Shown in pieces: positions 6,346 through 13,308 of a DNA stretch of 14,492 nucleotides. This DNA is from Anaerotignum sp. Lineage in GTDB: Bacteria > Bacillota > Clostridia > Lachnospirales > Anaerotignaceae. A program made the translations under genes and the position numbers. The DNA is taken from assembly GCA_020024395.1 (NCBI GenBank), contig JAHHTV010000019.1, positions 1 through 14,492 on the forward strand, given 5' to 3'. The notes beneath the pieces were generated by a model. That model was not told the DNA's origin. It saw only the letters and a program-made list of their open reading frames with translations, and made no database searches. Within the stretch, counting starts at the first letter, position 1; each line of letters begins with the position of its first letter.

Positions 6346-9300
6346 TTGATAGCCTCTGGTGCTTTTGTTTCTATGATTTCATAAGTACCTGCTTTCAGCA
6401 CCACGTTAATCACACCATTGTTGTCTGTGGTGTATGTACCAACCAATACACCTGCTGGTGTTCCGCCGGACACCGATGTACTGGAAGATGCTCCTGTATG
6501 CCAGATTTGGAACTGAGCACCCTGTAACGGCTGTTTTGTTTGGCTGTCAATTTTGATAATTTGTACACCCAACTGTTTCTGGTTATAAAAATCAACCGTA
6601 TGTGTCTTTGTATTATTAATTTCAATGGTACCACTTTCGTCTGTGGTATACAAACCGTTTCCAGTGCCAACAACTGTACCATCTGCATGCTTAATTTCAA
6701 ATGTCGCACCAGCCAACAATTCTTTGGTGTCTGCGTCAAATTTGCGTATTAGCAGACCGCCTTTTTTGTAATTCTCAAATGTCAAAGTCTGCACTTTGTC
6801 ACCTGCTTCTATTTTAATGGTTTTGGGTTGTTTGGATAAAACATAGCCATCTGGGGCTTTTGTTTCGGTTACGATATAAGAACCAGGTGCTAAGTTTGGT
6901 ACTAATATGTTCCCATTGACATCTGTTGTATATGTGGGATCGCCCACCACTGCACCATCTGCGGTTGTTACTGTAAATTCTGCGTCTTTCAATGGCTTTT
7001 TGGTTTCTCCATCTACTTTCTGTATGGAGATATTGCCATAGGGATAATTGCGGAATACCACTTCTACAACACTTGTGCCATCTGGTTTCAGATTAACTGT
7101 CTGCATATCCGTTTCCGCAATGATATAATTGTTTGGTGCTTTTGTTTCTCGTACTGCATAGGCTCCTGCTTCTAGTCCTGTAATAACAACAACACCGGAA
7201 TGGTCTGTTGTGACTGTACAAATGAGTTTTCCATTTTGTCCACTGGTTTCGCCTGTGATACGGAACACCTCAAATGTCGCACCGTCCAGCATTTCTCCTG
7301 TATTGGCATCGGCTTTTTTGATGACCAAACTATTCAATGGATAATTGACAATCCCACCAATGACAGGATAATCTGCACCACTGGTGATTTTGAAATCTGT
7401 TTTTGTATCTTCCGGTAATGCACCATCTGTTTTCAAATAAGAGTTTTCCCCTGGCTTCAGATGAATTCTTGTGACAGGGTTGGTTGGTTTTTGATAACCA
7501 GGTGCAGGGATTGTTTCTGTCACAATATACCAACCAGGTTCTACATATGGGAGTTTGATATGTCCATCTTTGTCTGTGCGGAAAGTGCCGATTTTCTCAA
7601 TACTTCCGTTTGTTTTTTCATGTGAAATTTCAAATGTGGTGTTTGGAATACCTTTATTTGTCGTACCATCTATCTTTTCTACAATTAGAGTGGGACGTTT
7701 GGTATTTTCAAACAATATTGTTTTGTTATCGCCAGCTTTGAGCTTTACAATTTGTGGTTTTTTGTTTAGGATATAAGGCTCTGGTACAGAGATTTCTGTG
7801 ATTTGATATGTACCTGCTTGCAGGCCCGGTATAGAAATGACACCTTTTTCGTCTGTTGTGACGGTTGCAGGCTGCACACTGGTATCGTCTGCCAGTCGCA
7901 CTTCAAACACAACACCTGCGATTGGTTTTTTTGTAACACTGTCTATTTTTTTGATGGTTAATTCCGGTAATTTGATATTGTCTACTTTTACAACAATTTC
8001 TCCATCGCCGGGTTTTGCCACAATCACCCTGTCTGGGCTTGTTTTGTCAGAGAACATATAGCCCGGTGGTGGATTGAGTTCTTTTATCACATATGTGCCA
8101 GGTTTTACATGTCCAGATGTAAATTGTCCTTTTTCATCTGTCATACCTTCTGCCACAGGACGTGCCGTATCTGCCTGCTCATAAATAGCAAATTGGGCAT
8201 TGGGCAACTTCTCGCCTGTTTGCTCATCGTATTTCTCAACAATAATGGTTGGCATTTCCAAATTCGCAAACAACAAAGATTTGTTATCACCAGCATTTAA
8301 ACGAATGTCTTGGTGTTCTTTTGATAACACATATGGTTCTGGTACAAATACTTCTGTCACAGTATATACATCTGGTTCAAGATAGCCAAAGTCCCCGCCT
8401 TTCATACCAACTGTGACTTTCCCATCTGGCCCAGTTGTCACTGTGCCGATTTTGGTACCATCAGACTTTTTGATTTCAAATTTTGTTCCTGGAATTGGCT
8501 TACCTGTTTGTTTGTCAATCTTTTCTATGGTTAAGATAGGCTTTTTCAAGTTCTTAATCACAACTTGTATGTTTTTGTCTTTATCCAGATGTACAATTTC
8601 TGGACAATCAGTAATGGCATAGCCCTCTGGTGCTGTTATTTCTGTAATCTTGTAAGTACCTACGGGAATATTTTTCAATGTTGCCACACCATCTTTTGTA
8701 GTCACTGTTGTGGTGTAGCTGCCGTCTACTTGCTCTACTTTGAATGTTGCAGGATCTTTTACGATTTCCCCTGTTTGTTGGTCTGCCTTTGTAATAGTCA
8801 GCCCAGGGAATTTGCTGTTTAAAAATTTTAAACTGGGGGCTTGTCCATTTCTGACAGTCACATATTGCGGTGTCTGGTCTAAAATATAGCCTTCTACGGT
8901 TGACACTTCTCTCACCAAATAAGTACCATCTGGTACATCATTCCATGTAATTTTGCCTTGTGCGTCTGTTTTTCCAGTTGCACGCCATGCACCTTTTCCA
9001 TCAATCTGTATGATTTCATACTGCACGTTTGGAATAGGATCGCCTGTTTCAGCATCTTCTTTTTCTGTGATGACCGTTGTAGGGGGATAATCAAGGAATG
9101 TTGCAGTTGCATCTTTATCCGGCTGTATTGTCACTACCAATGTAGTCGGTGGTGTCAGTTGATACCCATTGTTGGTATCTCGTTCAATGACGGTATAAGT
9201 GCCTGACTCTGTGATATTGGGTATCCATTCCCCATTCTTGTCTGTTGTACCACTGTCTACCAAATGTCCTTGTGAGTTATAGCAGTCGAAAGTAAAGCCT

Positions 9301-9431
9301 TCCAATGGTGTTTTTCCATTGGTGGCATCCCGTTTAACCACACGCAATTTGCCTTTGCCTGTTTCATCTGGTGGTGGCGGTGGTGGATTACCTTTCTCTA
9401 CAGTAAAAGATATCGTAGGGTTATCATATGC
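6315..9431 (-). CDS. Adhesin central fragment: about ten CnaB repeats
   Basis: This frame opens at the G6 run and reads AYDNPTISFTVEKG, a six-proline hinge and then successive CnaB modules of about 85-110 residues. Each shows an opening strand with Lys (for example TIEKIDKQTGKPIPGTKFEI), a middle TTDxxG turn, then GTYxxxE with AP(E/D)GY, and a closing FxN strand. The Lys, Glu and Asn/Asp positions fit spontaneous isopeptide bonds in most modules. I count ten module starts plus the beginning of an eleventh. Module ten (about 6740-6585) is contracted: it jumps from TTDESGTIEIN to the final strand VDFYNQKQ and lacks the Glu-bearing strand. There is no ribosome binding site or signal peptide at the nominal start (TTG at 9347), so this is not an independent gene. 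Its last 13 residues (AIKWTVTNKILL region) are out of frame relative to the next piece. Confidence 0.85.
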   Translation of the reverse strand, partial: AYDNPTISFTVEKGNPPPPPPDETGKGKLRVVKRDATNGKTPLEGFTFDCYNSQGHLVDSGTTDKNGEWIPNITESGTYTVIERDTNNGYQLTPPTTLVVTIQPDKDATATFLDYPPTTVITEKEDAETGDPIPNVQYEIIQIDGKGAWRATGKTDAQGKITWNDVPDGTYLVREVSTVEGYILDQTPQYVTVRNGQAPSLKFLNSKFPGLTITKADQQTGEIVKDPATFKVEQVDGSYTTTVTTKDGVATLKNIPVGTYKITEITAPEGYAITDCPEIVHLDKDKNIQVVIKNLKKPILTIEKIDKQTGKPIPGTKFEIKKSDGTKIGTVTTGPDGKVTVGMKGGDFGYLEPDVYTVTEVFVPEPYVLSKEHQDIRLNAGDNKSLLFANLEMPTIIVEKYDEQTGEKLPNAQFAIYEQADTARPVAEGMTDEKGQFTSGHVKPGTYVIKELNPPPGYMFSDKTSPDRVIVAKPGDGEIVVKVDNIKLPELTIKKIDSVTKKPIAGVVFEVRLADDTSVQPATVTTDEKGVISIPGLQAGTYQITEISVPEPYILNKKPQIVKLKAGDNKTILFENTKRPTLIVEKIDGTTNKGIPNTTFEISHEKTNGSIEKIGTFRTDKDGHIKLPYVEPGWYIVTETIPAPGYQKPTNPVTRIHLKPGENSYLKTDGALPEDTKTDFKITSGADYPVIGGIVNYPLNSLVIKKADANTGEMLDGATFEVFRITGETSGQNGKLICTVTTDHSGVVVITGLEAGAYAVRETKAPNNYIIAETDMQTVNLKPDGTSVVEVVFRNYPYGNISIQKVDGETKKPLKDAEFTVTTADGAVVGDPTYTTDVNGNILVPNLAPGSYIVTETKAPDGYVLSKQPKTIKIEAGDKVQTLTFENYKKGGLLIRKFDADTKELLAGATFEIKHADGTVVGTGNGLYTTDESGTIEINNTKTHTVDFYNQKQLGVQIIKIDSQTKQPLQGAQFQIWHTGASSSTSVSGGTPAGVLVGTYTTDNNGVINVVLKAGTYEIIETKAPEAIKWTVTNKILL

Positions 9432-10513
9432 CCCCCAGCCAATATGTAATTTTGTGTATCTGGACGACTGGTGCGTCCATATAACAATATTTTCTTGTTT
9501 TGCTCTGCAAACAACCGAATTTCTTTGGTTAGTTTATATTCTGGTGTACTGGGTTCTGGCAATATTGCCTTAAACTCTCTGACATTTGCAGGCAATGTAT
9601 AGCGTTCATTATTGCTGGAAGTGGTTTTTTTTGGATATTCACTGCCTTTCATATCACAGATTTTCAAACCATCTGTGAACCTGCCACCTGCTGCCATTTC
9701 CACGGACATGTCTGCACCAGCAACATTATTTTGTGTATTGCCAATTTTGATGACCACTTCATAGTTTGGTTCTACCTTAACTGGATCTTCAGCAGTCAAT
9801 GTTACTTGGCTTTTTCCAGAAGAAGGTTTATATTTTGCTGCTTTCTGATAAATGGATTTTGTAACAGCCACTACTTTATCCCGTAATGGCTTTGGATAAT
9901 TCTTCGCTCCTTCGTTTTGTGACCAAGTATTGATGCCGTAATTGTTGTGAATACCGGACCATATCGCCATCTTGGTTGCCAAATATGCGGCATAATTTAA
10001 TCTTTCTTGACTTACGCCAAAATGTGCTGCATTGTTTCCGAATAACGTTTCTGCCTTAACGGTAGGATACCCTGCATTGACAGCACCTTCCAAAAACTCT
10101 GCAACGGTGTTACCAGCACAAGAAGGAGAGTCTGCACGTTTCCCTTTTCCTCCGGAACCTCCAGCATCTACAATGCAATCCCCGTCAAATTTTTCAACGG
10201 TAATATCATAATCGGCTGTATCCCCATATCCGGGCTTTGCCGGATTAACACAGTATGCCTGATAGACCTGTTTGGTAGTTGGGTTGGTCCAACTCACCTG
10301 TGCAGGTGCAAAGTTGTCATAATCGACATAACCATTACTTTTCATAATAGGTTCTCTGACATTTAAATTGGTAACTGTTAGTTTTTGGTTTTTATGATAG
10401 ACTGTGCCACGTGGTTCTATATCCTGATTTGCAAAGGCAGTTATCCCACTTGTCATAGTCATCACACCAGCCATCGTCAAACATATGAGTTTTTGTGTGA
10501 CTTCTAATTTCAT
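9398..10513 (-). CDS. Adhesin N-terminal fragment: signal peptide and thioester/TQXA-type head domain
   Basis: The start is set at the ATG 10513, because AAGGAG lies about eight bases upstream and a signal peptide follows at once (LICLTMAGVMTMTSGITAFA, cleavage near residue 28). A GTG at 10570 in the same frame has no matching signal sequence. The fragment has 371 codons. The head resembles the thioester (TQXA) family of Gram-positive adhesins, which bind host or partner amines covalently through a Cys-Gln thioester: Cys88 sits in YQAYCVN, and the second motif is LATKMAIW at about 178-185. The Gln expected in TQxAIW is Lys181 here (codon AAG at 9973-9971; CAG would be Gln), so a thioester may not form. 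Three further cysteines (about 113, 132 and 286) could form disulfides. The last residues, after YILAGG, are out-of-frame nonsense caused by the shift at the G6 run. Confidence 0.8.
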   Translation of the reverse strand: MKLEVTQKLICLTMAGVMTMTSGITAFANQDIEPRGTVYHKNQKLTVTNLNVREPIMKSNGYVDYDNFAPAQVSWTNPTTKQVYQAYCVNPAKPGYGDTADYDITVEKFDGDCIVDAGGSGGKGKRADSPSCAGNTVAEFLEGAVNAGYPTVKAETLFGNNAAHFGVSQERLNYAAYLATKMAIWSGIHNNYGINTWSQNEGAKNYPKPLRDKVVAVTKSIYQKAAKYKPSSGKSQVTLTAEDPVKVEPNYEVVIKIGNTQNNVAGADMSVEMAAGGRFTDGLKICDMKGSEYPKKTTSSNNERYTLPANVREFKAILPEPSTPEYKLTKEIRLFAEQNKKILLYGRTSRPDTQNYILAGGHMITLRYLLL

Positions 10514-10586
10514 TTTCTGTCTCCTTTCTGTTATATCTTGATGTTTGTTGTTCTGTTTTCCGTAAATCACCTCTTTTTTTGTATGA

Positions 10587-10614
10587 AAAAAGCAGATAAA
10601 TTTATCTGCTTTTT
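10587..10614 (-). terminator. Palindromic rho-independent terminator after the CHAP gene
   Basis: Perfect 28-base palindrome (14-base arms built on AGCAGATAAA and TTTATCTGCT) with an A-run on one side and a T-run on the other. On the minus strand the GCAGATAAA/TTTATCTGC stem ends in TTTTTT, 28 bases after the CHAP gene stop. The symmetry would allow bidirectional action. It separates the CHAP transcript from the adhesin gene. Confidence 0.8.
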
Positions 10615-10642
10615 GAAAATAACACTATTTACTTTTTCAAAC

Positions 10643-11596
10643 TTATTTTTCCATGATATAGCCTATAAATGGCTGTCTTTGGATAAAGTCATCAAACGGC
10701 AAAACTTTTACTTTTGCATCCTGTTCCGGACGATATCTTCCATCATGACCATTGTTTGCTTCTGTAAAATATACGGTTACCGGTTTTCCATCTGCATCAT
10801 AATCTACCCACTCTACAAACAGAGCATGTCCTTGATACACACCAATACTTCTTGGTTGGATAGCATATGGATCGGTTGTTGCTTTGATATAGGATAAATT
10901 TTTAGTTTGTACATTGTTAACCCAATTTTCAACACCATTTCCCCAATATTGTTCGTAAAGTGTACTAATCCCAACTGTTTCTAAAAAACGAGCTCTTGCA
11001 TACCATGTGCATTCTCCGATAGGTCCTATTTTACGATATGGTATTGTGTAATTATCCAAATTTGCTCTTTTGAAATCGCTGCCCAAATATGCCCCTTTGC
11101 TTTCATCAATCAAGATATTTGCTAAAACTTCGCCTTCTTTAGGTGCTTCTGTCAACGGAGGTTGTCCATCATTATGATAATCCTCAAAGCCAGCAATAAC
11201 CGGTGTTCCCTTTTTGTTAGTATCTGCTGTATTTTGTGTGTTATTTGATGCTGTATTGTTTGTATCACTTTCAGCTTCTGACGGCTTTGTTGTTACTGGA
11301 TTTCCACCGTTTGCTCGAATATCATTGAATATTTTCATCAAATCAGTGCTAGTTCTTTTGACATCAATCACCTTTGTGTCATCATTCCATTTTACACTTA
11401 CACCATCAAATTTTTCATTAAATGGTGCATCTAAGATACCACCTTTTGCGGTATCTTCTACAGAAATCATTTCTCTTTCAAAAGCATTGTCACTTGCTGC
11501 TGCAAAGTCAGCCAGCTTAAAGTAATATCTGCCATTCAACAAAAAGCATTCTGTGTTAATCACAAAACTGTTGTATGCCAATTCGGCGTTTTTCAT
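10643..11596 (-). CDS. CHAP-domain peptidoglycan hydrolase (C-terminal part, downstream of in-frame TAG)
   Basis: 317 residues from the ATG abutting the TAG. Residues 8-82 form a second stalk-type repeat (FLLNGRYYFKLADFAAA, then VSVKWNDDTKVIDV). Residues 100-130 are a Ser/Thr/Asn linker. Residues about 155-315 form a CHAP (cysteine amidase/peptidase) domain. The catalytic residues look intact: Cys196 in GECTWYARAR, His257 in GHALFVEWV and Glu279/Asn281 in FTEANNG. CHAP enzymes cut peptidoglycan amide bonds; in a conjugation locus this would help the channel cross the wall. No ribosome binding site precedes this ATG and the piece lacks a signal peptide, so independent translation would leave the enzyme in the cytoplasm. 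Either it is joined to the upstream ORF by readthrough, or the gene is inactivated. A terminator follows the TAA stop. Confidence 0.85.
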   Translation of the reverse strand: MKNAELAYNSFVINTECFLLNGRYYFKLADFAAASDNAFEREMISVEDTAKGGILDAPFNEKFDGVSVKWNDDTKVIDVKRTSTDLMKIFNDIRANGGNPVTTKPSEAESDTNNTASNNTQNTADTNKKGTPVIAGFEDYHNDGQPPLTEAPKEGEVLANILIDESKGAYLGSDFKRANLDNYTIPYRKIGPIGECTWYARARFLETVGISTLYEQYWGNGVENWVNNVQTKNLSYIKATTDPYAIQPRSIGVYQGHALFVEWVDYDADGKPVTVYFTEANNGHDGRYRPEQDAKVKVLPFDDFIQRQPFIGYIMEK

Positions 11597-11917
11597 CTAT
11601 ACAGTAGCATTTTTCTGCGTTAATTTTTCCATTGGCTTTTTGGACTCAGGTTCTACCGTTGAGTCAACCATCAAACCAGTTTTTCCGTTCTTGTAATCAA
11701 AAATCCACATATTCAGATTGTTTGTAATATCTCTGGCTCTTACATAATTGTACCCATCAATGTTGTAACACTGAATGTTTTGTACCGGTCCACCATTGAA
11801 GCTCACTTTGGCTGTATTCAAGACGGCGGTTTTTGTCCCCGATGCGGCCAGAACTGGCACACTTGTCAATACCATGGTTGCGGCCAACATGGTAGCCGCA
11901 AGTTTTTTCTTTTTCAT
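11597..11917 (-). CDS. Secreted stalk-domain fragment: N-terminal part of an amber-interrupted CHAP hydrolase
   Basis: This 106-residue ORF has a classic signal peptide (MKKKKLAATMLAATMVLTSV, cleavage after VLAA near residue 25). It is followed by one copper-amine-oxidase-N-like repeat (VSFNGGPVQNIQCYNIDGYN, then YVRARDITNNLN) and a linker. It ends at TAG 11599-11597. The very next codon is the ATG of the following ORF, in the same frame, so both look like pieces of one gene of about 424 codons. The following piece begins with the second repeat of the same domain family and carries the enzyme, but it has no signal peptide of its own. The start is well supported: AAGGAGAG lies eight bases upstream and an extended -10 promoter precedes it. 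Alone, this product would be a small secreted domain with no enzyme. Confidence 0.8.
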   Translation of the reverse strand: MKKKKLAATMLAATMVLTSVPVLAASGTKTAVLNTAKVSFNGGPVQNIQCYNIDGYNYVRARDITNNLNMWIFDYKNGKTGLMVDSTVEPESKKPMEKLTQKNATV

Positions 11918-12034
11918 AATACGTTCTCTCCTTTTTCTTTCTGTTTCTTATTTTGAGTATGTTGTGTTTATATTGTATCATGTCGAAACAGTAATTTGTT
12001 GAAATTGGAAATTTTTTTTATTTTGGAAATTTTT
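11918..12034 (-). promoter_or_regulatory. Promoter region of the stalk/CHAP gene
   Basis: This AT-rich spacer is the widest gap in the upper half of the window. Reading the minus strand, TGATACAAT at 11980-11972 is an extended -10 element (TGn plus a five-of-six TATAAT match). The -35 region is poor (CAACAA-like, 18 bases upstream), as is usual for extended -10 promoters. It would give a leader of about 50 bases, with the site AAGGAGAG eight bases before the ATG at 11917. A direct repeat of GGAAATTTTT occurs on the plus strand near 12007-12034; I see no hairpin there. Confidence 0.5.
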
Positions 12035-12796
12035 CTATTTACTTGTGTTGAAAACATTGTGTTGTTGCAACTGTTTTTTCGGTATGGCACGTTCCAAATA
12101 TGCAGTCTTGTTTACCGCATCCCATTTGACTTGGAAGTTCAGTGCATTGCCAATCTGTCGCAGTCCCACCATCAGTGTTCCCTGGTAAAAAAATGGGGGT
12201 GTATCTGTTGGAACTGTCATGGCATCATATTTCCACATGGTATAAGAACCAACTTCCACTTTGATTGCACCATCGTTAATTTCAGCAGTCAAAGTTTCTT
12301 CATCCCAAGTAACAGAATAGCCCAGTTGTTCTGCTACAAAACGCAACGGAACAAATACCCTGCCATCGACTACAATTGCTGGCGTATCTCTGGGTGTACA
12401 CTTTTTCCCATTTATCATAATTGTTACAGGGCGTACCTTTTGTTTACCTTGAAACTGATTGACTGCAAACGGTTTAGCTACGGCTTCTCTGGACCACAGT
12501 TCTGCTTTTGGCTGTTCTGTTACGGAAATTACATCAGAACCAAATGAGCCACCACTAACATAATCTGGTGCGTAATCTCCTGTTGTGGTAATATATCCAT
12601 TTGCCTGTCCTTGCAACTGGTTTGTATTGGTACTGGTATCGCCACCAGCACTACCCGTTTTATTGAAAAAATCTGTCTCATTTTCAAAATACTGTACTGT
12701 ATATCCACCATCATTTGCCAGTACATGCAGTGGTGATAGTGTCATTGCACAGACTAACAAGGTACTCAGAGCCACATTTTTTTCAAAGAAATTCAC
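12035..12796 (-). CDS. Secreted stalk-domain (copper amine oxidase N-like) protein
   Basis: Predicted extracellular protein of about 250 residues with an N-terminal signal peptide (hydrophobic VALSTLLVCAMTL, cleavage likely after HVLA near residue 27). A Ser/Thr/Gly/Asn-rich region (30-95) is followed by a domain at about 120-235 with the copper-amine-oxidase-N ('stalk') pattern: a beta-strand with MINGKK, VDGRVFVPLRFVAEQLGYSV, then TWDEET. A second, weaker half (TLMVGLRQIGNALNFQVKWD) repeats the pattern. Such domains are cell-surface or adhesive modules in Firmicutes; copper or oxidase activity is not implied. It ends in TAG. The start is odd. The only in-frame candidate near the ribosome binding site is a GTG that overlaps it. 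An A7 run at 12777-12783 puts a well-spaced TTG out of frame (see findings). Possibly co-transcribed with the upstream membrane-protein genes. Confidence 0.8.
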   Translation of the reverse strand: MNFFEKNVALSTLLVCAMTLSPLHVLANDGGYTVQYFENETDFFNKTGSAGGDTSTNTNQLQGQANGYITTTGDYAPDYVSGGSFGSDVISVTEQPKAELWSREAVAKPFAVNQFQGKQKVRPVTIMINGKKCTPRDTPAIVVDGRVFVPLRFVAEQLGYSVTWDEETLTAEINDGAIKVEVGSYTMWKYDAMTVPTDTPPFFYQGTLMVGLRQIGNALNFQVKWDAVNKTAYLERAIPKKQLQQHNVFNTSK

Positions 12797-13013
12797 CTCC
12801 GTAGTTCATTTTCTGTTTATTCTTCTTTTTTCGCTTGAAAATCGCAGTAACATCCTCACATAGAAAAACAACAAAAAAAGTAATGAGCAATATCTCTCTT
12901 GGAACAAGCAATGCACCCATGTTGAAGTACACAGCTGATATGGTAAGCAAAACAATACACCCAAGCAAAACTATTTTTATGTCTAATATCCATTCTCTGA
13001 GCAACTTTTTCAC
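12783..13013 (-). CDS. Small two-helix membrane protein, unknown function
   Basis: Predicted 76-residue protein, not recognised. It starts at a GTG with AGGA seven bases upstream. Two hydrophobic segments (about 12-30 and 37-53) precede a strongly basic stretch (KRKKKNKQK). The last residues (MNYGGEFL) are encoded by the DNA that also carries the very strong ribosome binding site GGAGGTGA for the next gene. Its TGA stop at 12783-12785 lies just past that site, so translation of this gene and the next is very probably coupled. Function unknown; probably a membrane accessory of the sortase/adhesin block. Confidence 0.7.
   Translation of the reverse strand: MKKLLREWILDIKIVLLGCIVLLTISAVYFNMGALLVPREILLITFFVVFLCEDVTAIFKRKKKNKQKMNYGGEFL
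12793..12800 (-). promoter_or_regulatory. Strong Shine-Dalgarno with misplaced start codons
   Basis: GGAGGTGA is an eight-base match to the 16S anti-Shine-Dalgarno sequence. The in-frame GTG used for the stalk protein overlaps it (zero spacing). The properly spaced TTG at 12786-12784 (six bases after the site) leads in this sequence to only MKKMWL and a stop. Confidence 0.7.
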
Positions 13014-13029
13014 TTCCTTATCCTATTTT

Positions 13030-13299
13030 TTACTTTTTGTTCTTGTTGCGAAACAATGCAGCAAACTCGTCGGCATAGTCCCGAAAAATTTGGAAATCCT
13101 TTTTCAGTTTTTTGTGGTTTTGCTCCTTCCAAGCATAGAAACCATATATGTTTTCTTGCAACCAAAGCACAAAAAAAGCGATTGTAAAAATCGCTGCTGG
13201 TAAAATCCATATATCATTGTTGGCATATAGCATTGCAAAAATGGATATTGTCATGCAAACCAACAAAATCAACTTGTATAGATTACGTTTTTTCATCAT
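13030..13299 (-). CDS. Small two-helix membrane protein, unknown function
   Basis: Predicted 89-residue protein that I do not recognise. A short basic start (MMKKRNLYK) is followed by a hydrophobic segment at about 9-27 and another at about 31-48. The rest is a polar, Lys/Phe-rich cytoplasmic tail ending in RNKNKK. An AGAGG site lies six bases before the first of two consecutive ATG codons. The gene starts nine bases after the sortase stop and ends 16 bases before the next gene, so it is probably co-transcribed with both. The architecture resembles the next gene (two helices plus a basic tail), but I see no convincing sequence identity. Small membrane proteins of this kind often accompany conjugation genes; no specific role can be assigned. 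Confidence 0.75.
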   Translation of the reverse strand: MMKKRNLYKLILLVCMTISIFAMLYANNDIWILPAAIFTIAFFVLWLQENIYGFYAWKEQNHKKLKKDFQIFRDYADEFAALFRNKNKK

Positions 13300-13308
13300 A
13301 CCATTCCT

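Larger units (their letters stand above)
5050..10513 (-). pseudogene. Giant thioester-type/CnaB surface adhesin, whole locus interrupted by two one-base shifts
   Basis: The three ORFs 10513-9398, about 9431-6315 and 6345-5050 read as one protein of about 1,820 residues if one base is added at the G6 run (9431-9436) and one at GG (6353-6354). Both repairs restore family-consistent sequence: the first joins the head to VEKGNPPPPPP and the first CnaB module, the second restores the canonical CnaB motif APEGYQ. Domain order: signal peptide, thioester-type head (about 30-360), poly-proline hinge, about 13 CnaB modules, a terminal domain of about 190 residues, and LPKTGY at the extreme C-terminus. 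CnaB modules are beta-sandwiches, usually locked by Lys-Asn/Asp isopeptide bonds, that make rod-like adhesins. The likely role is cell-cell or cell-matrix contact during conjugation, in partnership with the sortase. Whether the gene is dead, phase-variable, recoded or mis-assembled cannot be settled here. Confidence 0.75.

Noticed and set aside
9347..9349. Independent start of the CnaB-repeat protein at TTG 9347
   Set aside because: No ribosome binding site or signal peptide, and the frame is open upstream through the proline hinge to the G6 run, so it is a continuation of the head domain.
10514..10570. Upstream GTG start for the adhesin
   Set aside because: The extra 19 residues are polar and would bury the signal peptide; the ATG at 10513 has the better ribosome binding site and begins the signal peptide.
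11597..11599. TAG as a sense codon throughout this genome
   Set aside because: The sortase and stalk-domain genes end in TAG at sensible C-termini, so TAG is an ordinary stop here; any readthrough would be site-specific.
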